Shown here: positions 19,194 to 29,887 of the stretch, in pieces
Layout of the letters: the number at the start of each line of letters is the position of its first letter
Position numbering within the stretch: position 1 is the first letter of the stretch
DNA from: Dehalococcoidia bacterium
GTDB lineage: Bacteria; Chloroflexota; Dehalococcoidia; GIF9; AB-539-J10
Direction of reading: 5' to 3'
DNA: 64,000 nt
NCBI GenBank assembly: GCA_007129495.1
Contig: SKVJ01000039.1
Coordinates: 1-64,000, forward strand
Translations under genes and position numbers: made by a program
Notes under the pieces: model-generated
Seen by the model: the letters and a program-made list of their open reading frames with translations, nothing else
Told to the model about the DNA's origin: nothing
Databases searched by the model: none

Positions 19194-20381
19194 CTAGGTA
19201 GTATAGGAAGCATTAATGGTAACATAGTCATGTGACAGGTCACATCCCCATGCAGTCGCGCATCCGTCGCCAAGTGCAAGATGAACTCCTATGCTGACGT
19301 GTGCTTCCGCGAGCAATGAGCGAAGTGATACGTGATCGAATAATACGGGCATACCTTCCGACATCACGGGCACTCCGCACAAGGTCATACTGATCACATG
19401 CGGCTCAATCAGTGCGCCGCTTCTTCCTGCGGCACATATTACGCGCCCCCAGTTTGGGTCTGCACCGTGGATGGCGCATTTTACCAGCATAGAACTGGCT
19501 ACTGTTCGTGCAGCGATGCGGGCATCTTCCTCAGTACGAGCCCCTGTGACTAAGACTTCAAGGAGTTTCGTAGCTCCCTCGCCGTCGGCAGCAACCGCTT
19601 TGGCCAGGTATTCACACACATGTTGTAGCGCCTCCTCAAAAGGTGCACCGTTGGTGTCGTCGAATGGCTGATTCCCGGCGAGTCCATTGGCGAATACCAG
19701 TACCGTGTCACTTGGGCTTGTATCACCGTCAACGGACACCATATTGAAAGTGCGGTCGACGCAGCGGCTTAGTGCCGTTCTTAAGAAAGCTGGTTCGACA
19801 ACGGCGTCGGTACTCACGAAGCACAACAGAGTTCCCATGTTGGGGTGAATCATTCCGGACCCCTTGGCCGCTGCGCCAATCGTGAACTGCCCCTCAGGAG
19901 ATGCAATGTGGATGGCTGCTTCCTTGCAGGTGGTGTCCGTAGTCATGATCGCTTGTGCAAAATCGTGGCCCCGCGAGGTGTCGGGTTGTATCGATTCAAT
20001 CCCAGTCGAAATCCGGTCGAGAGGCATATACGTGCCGATAACGCCCGTACTGGCGACGAGCACATCCTCAGGAGACAGGCCGAATCGTTTGGCAACCAGC
20101 GACGTCATTGTCTCGGCATCCTTTAGGCCACGGGCACCCGTGCAGGCATTCGCGCAACCGGCATTTGCCACGACGGCCATGGCGGTACCGCGCTGAATGC
20201 GTCGAGCACTGAGTAACACCGGTGCGGAGCGCACAGGGTTACGAGTGAATACCCCGGCTGCAGTGGCTGGCTGTTCCGAACAGAGTACGGCGAGATCGAG
20301 TCTGTCTGTGTATTTGATGCCAGCAGCCGCTGCTCCTGCGGTGAATCCGCGTGGTGAAGCAATTGTTCCGTTCTGAATCAT
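19194..20381 (-). CDS. argJ: Bifunctional glutamate N-acetyltransferase / ornithine acetyltransferase
   Basis: SPRGFTAGAAAAGIK, TGVIGTYMPLDRI, AAKGSGMIHPNMGTLLCFVSTDA, DPNWGRVICAAGRSG. Start at MIQNGTIASPRGF. Confidence 0.94.
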   Translation of the reverse strand: MIQNGTIASPRGFTAGAAAAGIKYTDRLDLAVLCSEQPATAAGVFTRNPVRSAPVLLSARRIQRGTAMAVVANAGCANACTGARGLKDAETMTSLVAKRFGLSPEDVLVASTGVIGTYMPLDRISTGIESIQPDTSRGHDFAQAIMTTDTTCKEAAIHIASPEGQFTIGAAAKGSGMIHPNMGTLLCFVSTDAVVEPAFLRTALSRCVDRTFNMVSVDGDTSPSDTVLVFANGLAGNQPFDDTNGAPFEEALQHVCEYLAKAVAADGEGATKLLEVLVTGARTEEDARIAARTVASSMLVKCAIHGADPNWGRVICAAGRSGALIEPHVISMTLCGVPVMSEGMPVLFDHVSLRSLLAEAHVSIGVHLALGDGCATAWGCDLSHDYVTINASYTT

Positions 20382-20572
20382 GTTGTACACCAGCAATCTC
20401 CCTTTCGAAAGCGCATTGTATCGCATGTGCCTGTGTCAAGGGCAACGAAGAGTGAAGAAGTGGTTGGGTTTCTTCGCGTACCAACGACATTGGTCTATAA
20501 TGAGACGCGCGGTCGCACGCATTCTGTCTTTCGGCGAACCTGCGACCTCAAGTGCACTGCTGGTAATGTCTT

Positions 20573-21715
20573 ATGGCGTGGAGAAGAGTTGAGAGCGTGC
20601 TCAGTTCCGGGCGGCACTACCTGTCCGGGGCTGAAGCGATTGTCGAAGGTGCGGTTGTGGCCAGGAGCGGTTACTTCGCGGGTTATCCCATTACACCAAC
20701 GACCGAAGTACTGGAACGTATCGCGGTGCGGTTTCCCGAGGTTGGCTCCACATTCTGTCAGATGGAAGATGAAATCGCATCTGTCTGTTCCTGCATAGGC
20801 GCGTCGTGGGCGGGCGTGAAGGCCATTACGGTCACCTCCGGCCCCGGCTTCAGCCTGATGCAGGAAGGAATCAGCCACGCTATCATGACTGAGGCACCGC
20901 TCGTAGTCGTCGATGGTCAACGTGCTGGGCCGAGCACCGGGCAGGTGCTGGTCGGTGCAGGGGATGTAATGCAGGCCCGCTGGGGTACACATGGTGGGAT
21001 TCCGGTGATCGCACTTGCCCCCTGGTCTGTACAGGAGATGTACGACCTTACTGTCCGCGCATTTAACCTGGCAGAGAGATTTCGGACACCTGTCCTCGTT
21101 ATGGCTGAGGCGGCGACGATGCACCTGCGCGAAATCGTCGTGGTGGCGCCCGAAATCGATCTCTACGACCGTGACAGGGCTCCTGGGCTGCCGCCATTCG
21201 GGTGTGATTCTCCTGATGGGGTACCGCCTATGCCAGCCTTTGGCGAGGGCCAGAAGCTGCTGGTAACTGCATCGACGCATGATGCTCGCGGGTTCCGACG
21301 AACGGAGGATGCGAGCGCGCATCGTGTTCTCACCTCGCGTCTGCACAACAAGATAATGATGCATGTGCCCGAAATCGCGGAGGTGGAGAAGTATCACCTT
21401 GAGGACACGGAAGTTGCCTTCATCGCCTATGGCTTCACTGCCCGCAGTGCCTTGTCGGCTCTTGAGGAATTGAGACGTGAAGGGCTCAAGGTAGGATTAT
21501 TGAGACTGCAGACACTGTGGCCCTTTCCCGAGGATGAGGTGAGGTGCCTATCCAGGCGCGTGAAGAGAATTATTGTTCCTGAGATGAATCTGGGCCAGAT
21601 GGTTCACGTTGTTCTGGCGGGGGCCGACTGCCCAGTGGTACCGTACAATCAAATGGACGGCACGGTAATCTACCCGTCGTCGCTCATCAGCGCGGTACGG
21701 AGCATTGTCGCATGA
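20573..21715 (+). CDS. korA: 2-oxoacid:ferredoxin oxidoreductase alpha subunit (KorA-like)
   Basis: GYFAGYPITPTTEVLERIAVRFPEVGSTFCQMEDEIASVCSCIGASWAGVKAITVTSGPGFSLMQEG. Confidence 0.88.
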   Translation: MAWRRVESVLSSGRHYLSGAEAIVEGAVVARSGYFAGYPITPTTEVLERIAVRFPEVGSTFCQMEDEIASVCSCIGASWAGVKAITVTSGPGFSLMQEGISHAIMTEAPLVVVDGQRAGPSTGQVLVGAGDVMQARWGTHGGIPVIALAPWSVQEMYDLTVRAFNLAERFRTPVLVMAEAATMHLREIVVVAPEIDLYDRDRAPGLPPFGCDSPDGVPPMPAFGEGQKLLVTASTHDARGFRRTEDASAHRVLTSRLHNKIMMHVPEIAEVEKYHLEDTEVAFIAYGFTARSALSALEELRREGLKVGLLRLQTLWPFPEDEVRCLSRRVKRIIVPEMNLGQMVHVVLAGADCPVVPYNQMDGTVIYPSSLISAVRSIVA

Positions 21716-22470
21716 CAGGAGACTGGAGGAGGTTTCTTCGGCCTGGCGTAACTCTGCCTTTCTGCCCGGGTTGTGGCCACCGCATCCTGTTGCGCCACCT
21801 CCTCTCCGCCATCAATGAGATGGAGTTAGATATAGACCGTATGCTCTTCGTATCCGGCATTGGGTGTGCTGGATGGATTCCCAGTCCGTGCATCAATGCG
21901 GATACGTTGCATTGTCTTCATGGCCGGGCGATACCGTTTGCCATTGGTGCTCAGGCGGCAAATCCATCGCTGACAACACTGGTTGTCAGCGGCGACGGCG
22001 ACCTCGCAGACATCGGTGGTAATCACTTGATTCATGCGGCGCGTCGCAATCATGACATAACAGTTATATGTGCGAACAACATGAACTATGGGATGACGGG
22101 TGGGCAAGTGTGCTCAACTACGCCGTATGGGGCGACTACACACACCACACCAGGCGGCAATCTGCATCGGCCGTTCGACCTCTGTTCGCTGGTTCGTGTT
22201 GCTGGCGCCACGTACGCCGCCCGCTATCTTGTGACACAAGGCCCGGAGCTGGCAGCTGCCATCAGAAGAGCGATCGCCGTCAGGGGATTCAGTTTCGTGG
22301 AGGCCATCTCTCCGTGTCCAACGCAGTTTGGACGACAGAACCGGCTTGACAGTGTAAAGGAGGCGTACGCGTACGTCGAGTCCCTTACAATCACACGCGA
22401 CGCGGCGATGACCGGACTCGGGGACTGCGAAAGTTGGCGACTGGTGACTGGCGAGTTCTGTGATGAGTGA
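21712..22470 (+). CDS. korB: 2-oxoacid:ferredoxin oxidoreductase beta subunit (KorB-like)
   Basis: CPGCGHRILLRHLLSAI, SGIGCAGWIP, VSGDGDLADIGGNHLIHAARRNHDITVICANNMNYGMTGGQ. Confidence 0.9.
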   Translation: MTGDWRRFLRPGVTLPFCPGCGHRILLRHLLSAINEMELDIDRMLFVSGIGCAGWIPSPCINADTLHCLHGRAIPFAIGAQAANPSLTTLVVSGDGDLADIGGNHLIHAARRNHDITVICANNMNYGMTGGQVCSTTPYGATTHTTPGGNLHRPFDLCSLVRVAGATYAARYLVTQGPELAAAIRRAIAVRGFSFVEAISPCPTQFGRQNRLDSVKEAYAYVESLTITRDAAMTGLGDCESWRLVTGEFCDE

Positions 22471-23011
22471 TACAAGACAGATCTTACTGTGCGGACTGGG
22501 TGGCCAGGGAGTTGTGCTCGCCGGTACCCTCCTGGGCTCCGCTGGATTTGCACAGGGATTGCAGGTATGCGGCACGAGTTCTTACGGCTCTGCTGCCCGT
22601 GGAGGAGAATGCCGTTCCGAAGTGCTGTTGTCCGAGGGCGTCATCGCATTTCCGTATGTCACTCGTGCCGACGTCCTCGTGGCACTGTCTCAATCGGCAT
22701 ACAGACGTTACCTGGACTGGACGGCCAGTCCGGATGGTCTTGTTTTCTATGATCCCGCCTCCGTACAACCGGACGACAGTGTGCTGCAACGCCACATCAG
22801 GGTGCCCGCAACCGAGTCTGCTGAATGCCGGTTAGGGACCCGCCTGGGCACGAATATCGTGATGCTCGGAGCTATGGTGGCTGCTACTGGACTCTTACAG
22901 GTGGACGTACTGACGAGGGCTGTTGCAGACGGTTCGCCGAGCCGATTCCGGGACTTGAATGCGAAGGCGCTCGACCTCGGTGTTAGCCTCGCAGCAGGTT
23001 TATCTGACTGA
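22463..23011 (+). CDS. korC: 2-oxoacid:ferredoxin oxidoreductase gamma subunit (KorC-like)
   Basis: ILLCGLGGQGVVLAGTLLGSAGFAQGLQVCGTSSYGSAARGGECRSEVLLS; start overlaps the korB stop. Confidence 0.9.
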   Translation: MSDTRQILLCGLGGQGVVLAGTLLGSAGFAQGLQVCGTSSYGSAARGGECRSEVLLSEGVIAFPYVTRADVLVALSQSAYRRYLDWTASPDGLVFYDPASVQPDDSVLQRHIRVPATESAECRLGTRLGTNIVMLGAMVAATGLLQVDVLTRAVADGSPSRFRDLNAKALDLGVSLAAGLSD

Positions 23012-23071
23012 CTGATTTGCAATCGCGCTCGATGACGTAACGGTGATAGAATCCTGCCAGGAGTTGCAACA

Positions 23072-23821
23072 ATGTCCGGACATTCGAAATGGGCACAGAT
23101 TAAGCGCCAGAAGGGCGTTGCTGATGCACGTCGCGGCCAGGTGTTCACCAAGCTGACCCGCGAGATAATGCTGGCAGTCCGCACCGGAGGGCCGAATCCC
23201 GATAGCAATTATCAGTTACGACTTGCGCTGCAGAAAGCCAAGGATGGCAATATGCCTTCAGAAAATGTCGAGAGGGCTATCAAGCGTGCTGTTGGTGGCG
23301 GCGAGGACTCCAATCTGGCCGAGTTCATGCTTGAGGGGTATGGTTCCAATGGTGTGGCCATTTTGATCGAGGCGCTCTCGGATAACCGCAACCGGACAGT
23401 GCAGGAAGTTCGCAGTCTGCTCACGCGTCACGGCGGCAGTCTCGGTGAGGCCGGATGTGTGTCGTGGTTGTTCGATACGCGTGGTGTCATCACTGTCGAT
23501 GCGAGCCATGGAGAAGCGGATGACGTCGCATTGCGTGCCATCGACGCGGGGGCAGAGGACGTCAGAAGTGATGCCGATTACGTCGAAGTACATACGGAAC
23601 CGGCTCGCATGGAAGATGTGCGAGAGGCGATTGAGCAGGAGTTCACAGTGACGTCTGCCGAGATATCCCGCATACCCAGGACCACTGTGCCTCTCGACGA
23701 CGCCAAATCCAGTCAGATCATGGCGTTTCTTGAACAGCTTGATCAGCTCGATGACGTGCAGCGAGTCTATTCGAATGCGGATTTCGCCGAGTCGGTCCTT
23801 CGAGGTATGGAACAGGCGTAA
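23072..23821 (+). CDS. YebC/PmpR family DNA-binding regulatory protein
   Basis: MSGHSKWAQIKRQKGVADARRGQVFTKLTREIMLAVR. Confidence 0.95.
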   Translation: MSGHSKWAQIKRQKGVADARRGQVFTKLTREIMLAVRTGGPNPDSNYQLRLALQKAKDGNMPSENVERAIKRAVGGGEDSNLAEFMLEGYGSNGVAILIEALSDNRNRTVQEVRSLLTRHGGSLGEAGCVSWLFDTRGVITVDASHGEADDVALRAIDAGAEDVRSDADYVEVHTEPARMEDVREAIEQEFTVTSAEISRIPRTTVPLDDAKSSQIMAFLEQLDQLDDVQRVYSNADFAESVLRGMEQA

Positions 23822-23825
23822 CGTT

Positions 23826-24320
23826 ATGCGCGTACTCGGCATTGATCCTGGAACTGTCCTGCTTGGATACGGAGTTGTCCAGGGGCCCTCCAACACGACT
23901 CTCGTTGCGTGTGGAGTCCTGAAAGTGTCGGCCAAGCTTACTGTGGAGCGGAGGTTGTGCACACTGTTTGATGGCGTGTGTGATGTTATTGAGTCTTTGC
24001 AACCTGACGAAGTTGCCATCGAGGAGCCTTTCATTGGAGTCAATGTAAAATCCGCATTCATGGTTGGTCGCGCCCAAGCTCTTGCGATACTGGCCGCCGC
24101 AAGATCAGGTCTGCCAGTCTCGTACTATTCGCCTGCTGAGGTCAAACGTCAGGTGAGTGGCCACGGACGGGGTGACAAGATTCAGGTGCGCACTATGGTA
24201 ATGTTGCAGTTGGGGCTTCAGGAGCTCGACGAGAGGTTTGATGCGACTGACGCGGTTGCGGTAGCGTTGTGTCATCTGCACGCGCGCGATGCGGCTCGTC
24301 GCCTGTCAGTTCAACCGTGA
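23826..24320 (+). CDS. ruvC: Crossover junction endodeoxyribonuclease RuvC
   Basis: MRVLGIDPGTVLLGYGVV, VAIEEPFIGVNVKSAFMVGRAQALAILAA, DATDAVAVALCHLH. Confidence 0.94.
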   Translation: MRVLGIDPGTVLLGYGVVQGPSNTTLVACGVLKVSAKLTVERRLCTLFDGVCDVIESLQPDEVAIEEPFIGVNVKSAFMVGRAQALAILAAARSGLPVSYYSPAEVKRQVSGHGRGDKIQVRTMVMLQLGLQELDERFDATDAVAVALCHLHARDAARRLSVQP

Positions 24321-24901
24321 TGATCTCATTTCTAGAGGGTGTGATCGATTCCAAAGGTCCAGACCATGTGGTCCTCAACGTGGGCGGAATCGGATTTCTC
24401 GTAAGAACTTCAACCAGAACCGCGGAGGAGATCGGCACGCCTGGAACAAGTGCTGTATTGCATACCTGTTTCATGATCAGAGATGAAAGCCCCCTTCTTT
24501 ATGGCTTTGAGTCGGATGAAGCTCGTGGGGTGTTCGTTGAGCTTGTTTCGGTGAGCGGAGTTGGGCCGCGCGTCGCGATTGCGCTGTTAGGAGCGCTGCG
24601 CCCATCGGAGCTGGCTGGGGCGATTGTAAGTGGGAATACAGCCCTGCTGGCTGCTGTTCCCGGAGTGGGAAAGAAGACTGCCGCACGCGTCTGCGTGGAG
24701 CTTGCATCGAAAATGGAGCGTTACGCTCTCGCTGATTCGGTACAAGGATCTGTTGGTGATGCAGAACTCGTGCAAGCTCTGACGGCGCTCGGGTATTCTG
24801 TGAGAGAGGCAATCGGCGCTGCGAGGAATATCGAGGCAGTAGATACCATGCCGCTTGAGGATCGCCTGCGGAGAGCGCTCAGGGTTCTTGCGATTCCTTG
24901 A
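24320..24901 (+). CDS. ruvA: Holliday junction DNA helicase RuvA
   Basis: MISFLEGVIDSKGPDHVVLNVGGIGFLV, VSGVGPRVAIALLGAL, VPGVGKKTAARVCVELASKM; overlaps the ruvC stop by 1 nt. Confidence 0.94.
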   Translation: MISFLEGVIDSKGPDHVVLNVGGIGFLVRTSTRTAEEIGTPGTSAVLHTCFMIRDESPLLYGFESDEARGVFVELVSVSGVGPRVAIALLGALRPSELAGAIVSGNTALLAAVPGVGKKTAARVCVELASKMERYALADSVQGSVGDAELVQALTALGYSVREAIGAARNIEAVDTMPLEDRLRRALRVLAIP

Positions 24902-24946
24902 TTCTGTCGCGATTTTCGGCACCTCCCGTTTGATGATTCAGATACG

Positions 24947-26938
24947 ATGACACAGAAAATGTTTCGTATTACGTCTGATTTGCAGCCTATGGGTGACCAG
25001 CCGGCTGCAATTGACGGTTTAGTGACGGGACTGGAACGAGGATATCGTGAACAGACATTGGTCGGGGTGACAGGAAGCGGCAAGACCTTCACGATGGCAA
25101 ACGTTATTGCGCGGGCGCAGCGCCCCACTCTCGTCATCAGTCACAACAAGACCCTGGCTGCACAGCTTGCAGCGGAGTTTCAGGATTACTTCAAGGAGAA
25201 TGCCGTTGGTTACTTCGTGAGCTATTACGACTATTATCAGCCTGAGGCCTATATTCCGAGCACTGATACCTACATTGAGAAGGAGACCGACATTAATGAG
25301 GAGATCGACCGCCTGCGGCACGCTGCGACCAAGTCGTTGTTCGAGCGTCGTGATGTTGTAATCGTTGCCTCGGTATCATGCATCTACTCCCTCGGGTCGC
25401 CAGAGGAGTATCAAAGCTTCGCGTTCCCGGTGGTGCGTGATAACCCTGTGGGACTTCAGCGGCTGGTCCGGACCCTGGTGGGAATGCAGTATGAACGAAA
25501 CGACATCGATCTCACACGGGGCAGGTTTCGAGTGAGGGGAGACACACTGGAGTTATGTCCCTCCTATGAAGAGACCGCGGTGCGGGTCGAGTTCTGGGGA
25601 GACATAGTCGAACGTATCACTGAACTTGATCCGTTGACCGGAGAACTGCTCTCTGAACTCGATCGCGTGGACATCTATCCTGCGAAGCACTTCGTGACTC
25701 CTGACGAGAAACTCCATGCCGCAATGGCGGACATTCGTGTGGAACTTGATGAGAGGCTCACAGAGTTACGCGAAAGAGGGAAACTGATCGAGGCACAACG
25801 GCTCGAATCCCGGACGAACTACGATCTCGAGATGATGGCAGAGATCGGCTATTGCTCCGGTGTAGAGAACTACTCTCGTCACCTGCAACGGAGAAGGGCC
25901 GGCAGTACTCCGTGGACACTGCTTGACTATTTTCCAGCTGACTGTCTGCTGCTCATCGATGAATCGCATATGACTCTTCCACAAATAAAGGGAATGTACC
26001 ACGGCGATCTCGCGAGGAAGCAGGTACTGGTGGACCATGGATTCAGATTGCCTTCGGCCCTTGATAACCGCCCGCTGCGTTTTGAGGAATTCACCGAGCG
26101 TATCAATCAGGTTGTTTATGTCTCCGCTACTCCGCGGGACTATGAAATTACCAGGAGTCAGCAAATATGTGAGCAACTCGTTCGTCCGACCGGCCTTCTT
26201 GAACCAATGGTGGAGGTAAGGCCTACAGCCGGACAGATAGACGACCTGATCGGCGAGATCAGGAAACGCGTCGGTAGTGGAGAGCGGTGCCTCGTCACAA
26301 CTCTTACAAAGAGGATGGCGGAAGACCTCAGTGAATACCTTGCGGAAATGGGGGTCAAGACACACTACATTCACTCAGAGGTGGATACTCTCGAGCGTAT
26401 CCAGATATTGCGAGAACTCCGTCTGGGAACGTATGACGTGGTTGTTGGCATCAACCTGTTGCGGGAAGGGCTGGACCTCCCCGAAGTTAGTCTGGTGGCT
26501 ATACTTGATGCTGACAAAGAGGGATACCTGAGGTCCAAAGAGGCACTAATACAGACCATGGGGCGGGCCGCCCGTCATGTGAATGCCCGGGCAATCCTCT
26601 ATGCAGACTCCATTACGAAGTCGATGCGCACCGCCATCGACGAGACGGCAAGACGCCGCCGCATCCAGGAAGAGTACAACGTGGCTCATGGCATCACACC
26701 TCAAAGCGTGTCCAAGGCGATACGAGACATTGCGCAACAGGTACAGAAGATCTCCGAACCTTTGCGTGAGTACGGAGACCGGCCGGCTACGGCACGGGAA
26801 CTCAACCAGTTGCTGAAGCAACTCGAACGCGATATGAAGCAGGCGTCTGGTGCCCTCGAATTTGAGAAAGCCGCCTTGATTCGTGACCGGATCGTCGAAC
26901 TCCGAAAGGAGTCGCACGATCTTCGAGTCACTTCATAG
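24947..26938 (+). CDS. uvrB: Excinuclease ABC subunit B
   Basis: [69 protein letters not shown]-terminal UVR motif. Confidence 0.97.
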   Translation: MTQKMFRITSDLQPMGDQPAAIDGLVTGLERGYREQTLVGVTGSGKTFTMANVIARAQRPTLVISHNKTLAAQLAAEFQDYFKENAVGYFVSYYDYYQPEAYIPSTDTYIEKETDINEEIDRLRHAATKSLFERRDVVIVASVSCIYSLGSPEEYQSFAFPVVRDNPVGLQRLVRTLVGMQYERNDIDLTRGRFRVRGDTLELCPSYEETAVRVEFWGDIVERITELDPLTGELLSELDRVDIYPAKHFVTPDEKLHAAMADIRVELDERLTELRERGKLIEAQRLESRTNYDLEMMAEIGYCSGVENYSRHLQRRRAGSTPWTLLDYFPADCLLLIDESHMTLPQIKGMYHGDLARKQVLVDHGFRLPSALDNRPLRFEEFTERINQVVYVSATPRDYEITRSQQICEQLVRPTGLLEPMVEVRPTAGQIDDLIGEIRKRVGSGERCLVTTLTKRMAEDLSEYLAEMGVKTHYIHSEVDTLERIQILRELRLGTYDVVVGINLLREGLDLPEVSLVAILDADKEGYLRSKEALIQTMGRAARHVNARAILYADSITKSMRTAIDETARRRRIQEEYNVAHGITPQSVSKAIRDIAQQVQKISEPLREYGDRPATARELNQLLKQLERDMKQASGALEFEKAALIRDRIVELRKESHDLRVTS

Positions 26939-27091
26939 TCGCCGGTTTCTTCGTTACTCTCATTCTTTTGCACCCTGTCTCTTTCTGCCTGCTGGAGCAC
27001 ATCTGCCGGAAATATCGCATGCGACCTCTTCTAATCATCATGCAAAGAGGATACAATTACAGGTTCGAAACCGAGGCAAGGAGTCAGATTA

Positions 27092-28609
27092 GTGAGAATC
27101 GAAGTCTCTGTCGGAGATATCACAACAACGTCGGTCGACGGAATCGTGGTCAGCCTGTGTGAGGACTCTGAGCGCTTTGGCGATTCCAATGCAGCCGTAG
27201 TTGCGGTTGATCGCTTGCTGAATGGCGCCATTAGTGGGATGTTGGATTCAAAGGGTATCAAGGGCAAACCCAATGAAGTCACCGTCCTGCATTCCCTTGG
27301 TCGCCTGTCGGCGAATCTGGTGGCTGTGTGTGGGCTCGGAAGGCAATCCGAGGTCACGCCCGACCGTGTGCGTGATGCGGCTGCTGAAGGCTGTAGGGCC
27401 TTGCGCAAGGTGGGATGTCGGAGCGTCGGAACAACACTTCTGGGAGCGGGGACTGTTGGCCTGAATGCGGAGGATTGCGCTCAGGCCATAGCTGAAGGTG
27501 CGGTCATGGGCCTTTATACTTTTCTCAAGTACAAAGCACCCGAGGGGCCTGACGTCGAGCGCGTGAGCATCGTAGTTACTAACCCGGCTGAAGTTGGCGC
27601 TTTGAGCAAAGCTGTCAATACGGGTGTAGTACTCGCGGAGTCAACCAATCTTTCGCGGGACATGGTGAATGAGCCAGCCAACTATATGACCCCGTCACGC
27701 ATGGGTCAGATAGCACAGGATCTGGCAGGCACCTATGGGCTCAGTGCGACGGTTTGGGATAAGGACGACATGGTTTCTATGGGAATGGGCGCGTTGCTTG
27801 CCGTTGCCCAGGGAAGCGCCGAGCCTCCTCGATTCATACGCATGGACTATGCTGGCGACGGTACCGGCTCGTCTCGAATTGCGCTTATCGGCAAAGCAAT
27901 TACCTTCGACTCAGGAGGCATTTCCATCAAGCCGTCTGACAGCCTGGCCGAGATGAAGGACGACATGGCTGGTGGTGCGGCCGTCATGGCCTCGATGTGC
28001 GCAATTGCGCGCCTGCAGTTGGGGGCATCCGTGACTGCCCTTATTCCGGCGACTGAGAATCTGCCTGGAGGTCGCGCATTCCGACCCGGCGATGTACTGA
28101 AGTCCATGAGCGGTAAGACTATTGAGATCATGAGCACCGATGCCGAGGGCAGGCTTCTTCTGGCCGATGCCATCACCTACGCTATCAGCGAGGGAATGTC
28201 TCCGTTGATTGATGTGGCAACGCTGACGGGTGCCTGCCGCGTTGCTCTTGGAACGATCTACAGTGGAGTATTCAGCAACAACGAGGACGTGGCGGACCGT
28301 TTTATGGAGGCAGCGGTTCGCGCAGGAGAGCGGATGTGGCGAATGCCTCTTGCCGATGAGTATCGGGAATTAAATATGAGTCACTTTGCCGACATCAAGA
28401 ATACGGGCAATCGCTACGGGGGAGCAATTACAGCTGCACTCTTTGTTTCCGAATTTGCCGGGGATACACCATGGGTGCATGTCGACATTGCTGGAACATC
28501 CAACAGCACGAAGGACAGCGGCGTAACGGTTAAAGGGGCGACCGGTGTGCCTGTGAAGACGCTGTGCGAGTTCGCACGACAAGGAATTGCCACTTCGCGT
28601 GCCGAATGA
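27092..28609 (+). CDS. pepA: Leucyl aminopeptidase (M17)
   Basis: LIGKAITFDSGGISIKPSDSLAEMKDDMAGGAAV, MSTDAEGRLLLADAITYA, GAITAALFVSEFAGDTPWVHVDIAG; GTG start. Confidence 0.95.
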   Translation: MRIEVSVGDITTTSVDGIVVSLCEDSERFGDSNAAVVAVDRLLNGAISGMLDSKGIKGKPNEVTVLHSLGRLSANLVAVCGLGRQSEVTPDRVRDAAAEGCRALRKVGCRSVGTTLLGAGTVGLNAEDCAQAIAEGAVMGLYTFLKYKAPEGPDVERVSIVVTNPAEVGALSKAVNTGVVLAESTNLSRDMVNEPANYMTPSRMGQIAQDLAGTYGLSATVWDKDDMVSMGMGALLAVAQGSAEPPRFIRMDYAGDGTGSSRIALIGKAITFDSGGISIKPSDSLAEMKDDMAGGAAVMASMCAIARLQLGASVTALIPATENLPGGRAFRPGDVLKSMSGKTIEIMSTDAEGRLLLADAITYAISEGMSPLIDVATLTGACRVALGTIYSGVFSNNEDVADRFMEAAVRAGERMWRMPLADEYRELNMSHFADIKNTGNRYGGAITAALFVSEFAGDTPWVHVDIAGTSNSTKDSGVTVKGATGVPVKTLCEFARQGIATSRAE

Positions 28610-28643
28610 ATGAAAGATCGGCTCACTGAGCCAGTTGAGTCCT

Positions 28644-29396
28644 ATGGCGAGTGTATTTGAAGCTAGAAGCTTTCGGTTCAATCCGCCACCCCAGCTTGCA
28701 TGGGCACGCAGGGTACTGATTAAGCCGTACGCCTCTATCGCAGCGCCTTACCCCGTTACCAATAGCCGGGATCTGATTGAGAACATAGTGTTGGGTATCA
28801 GGCGTGTCACCGACGCCGAGATTTTGATCGCGGATGGCACGCGAGACGGAAGTCCTATATACCCGGTATACGAGGCGCTGAAGTACACGTTCAATCGAGT
28901 ATTACTTCTTGACGTCAAGGACTCGATATTTCTCGAACTAGAGAACCCGTTGCAGGAGTTTAACGCAACACCAACCTTCTGGGTGCCGAACCTCGTGCTG
29001 CGAAGCGACTTCCTGATCAGCGTCGCCCCTTTCCACGTAGTTGGCGGAAAAGGAAGGTTTACGATTGCCAACTTGCTGGGATTGTTACCATTGAGCCCCC
29101 GGAAAGGTCAAGACTTGCCAGAATATCAGGGATTGAAGGGCCTGGATGTCGAGAAGGCGCTCGCCGATCTATACTTCACTCTCCCTTTCGATATGGCTGT
29201 GCTTGAGGCTGAACAGCGACTAGACTATGATGACGATCCGCTTTCCGGTGCTGCGACTCACTATGGCAAGATCGTTGTGGGAGAGCCTTATGCGGTGGAT
29301 GTGATAGCAGCCCGCCTCATCGGTCAGCAGCCGGAGCACCTGGCGCTGATTGAACAGGGGCGGCAGGCCATGACTGACACTGGCCCCGCTCAATAG
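28644..29396 (+). CDS. DUF362-like protein
   Basis: RRVLIKPYASIAAPYPVTNS...NLVLRSDFLISVAPFHVVGGKGRFTIANLLGLLP. Confidence 0.6.
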   Translation: MASVFEARSFRFNPPPQLAWARRVLIKPYASIAAPYPVTNSRDLIENIVLGIRRVTDAEILIADGTRDGSPIYPVYEALKYTFNRVLLLDVKDSIFLELENPLQEFNATPTFWVPNLVLRSDFLISVAPFHVVGGKGRFTIANLLGLLPLSPRKGQDLPEYQGLKGLDVEKALADLYFTLPFDMAVLEAEQRLDYDDDPLSGAATHYGKIVVGEPYAVDVIAARLIGQQPEHLALIEQGRQAMTDTGPAQ

Positions 29397-29671
29397 CGAA
29401 TGCTGAAGCCTTGATAGGTGGTGTCGGGTTCTACAGGCTGTATCGAAACATCGGTTACCTCAGCACCTGCTGGTCCCAGTCGCAATCGGTCGATGAATCG
29501 ACTCACCTCGGCTTCGCGGCCGGAAGCATGCACTTCCACCTCGTCTGCCCGTTCCAAATTGCGCACGAAGCCTGTGATGCCCAGTTTTCTTGCTTCACTT
29601 ACCGCAAAGAAGCGATAACCCACACCCTGAACACGACCTCGAATGCGTAGTCTGAGTGTATTCAACGACAA
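29390..29671 (-). CDS. acyP: Acylphosphatase
   Basis: RIRGRVQGVGYRFFAVSEARKLGITGFVRNLERADEVEVHASG. Confidence 0.93.
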   Translation of the reverse strand: MSLNTLRLRIRGRVQGVGYRFFAVSEARKLGITGFVRNLERADEVEVHASGREAEVSRFIDRLRLGPAGAEVTDVSIQPVEPDTTYQGFSIRY

Positions 29672-29737
29672 AGCCGCCCCAAAGGAATAGTGTCGACGCG
29701 CACTCTGTTGCTGTCACCCACGGCCGGAATGCAGTAG

Positions 29738-29884
29738 CTAATCTTCATCCTCTTCCTCTTCTTTGCGCTTCTTGCGTACTACCTCAACTGGAGGAGGCGG
29801 GGCGAATTCCGAGATTGGTGGTGGCTTCTTCGACCCCTTTTTAGGCTTCTTGGCCTCTCTTCGCTCGAAATCTCGTTTGCCCAT
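29738..29884 (-). CDS. Unlisted 48-aa charged/proline-rich small protein coupled to rnc
   Basis: MGKRDFERREAKKPKKGSKKPPPISEFAPPPPVEVVRKKRKEEEEDED; AAGGAGGAG in the 3' end of rnc and ATG 3 nt after the rnc TAG. Below the length cutoff of the supplied ORF track. Confidence 0.75.
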   Translation of the reverse strand: MGKRDFERREAKKPKKGSKKPPPISEFAPPPPVEVVRKKRKEEEEDED

Positions 29885-29887
29885 TGT

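Noticed and set aside
20495-21397. 300-aa minus-strand ORF opposite korA
   Set aside because: Shadow ORF; korA is unambiguous.
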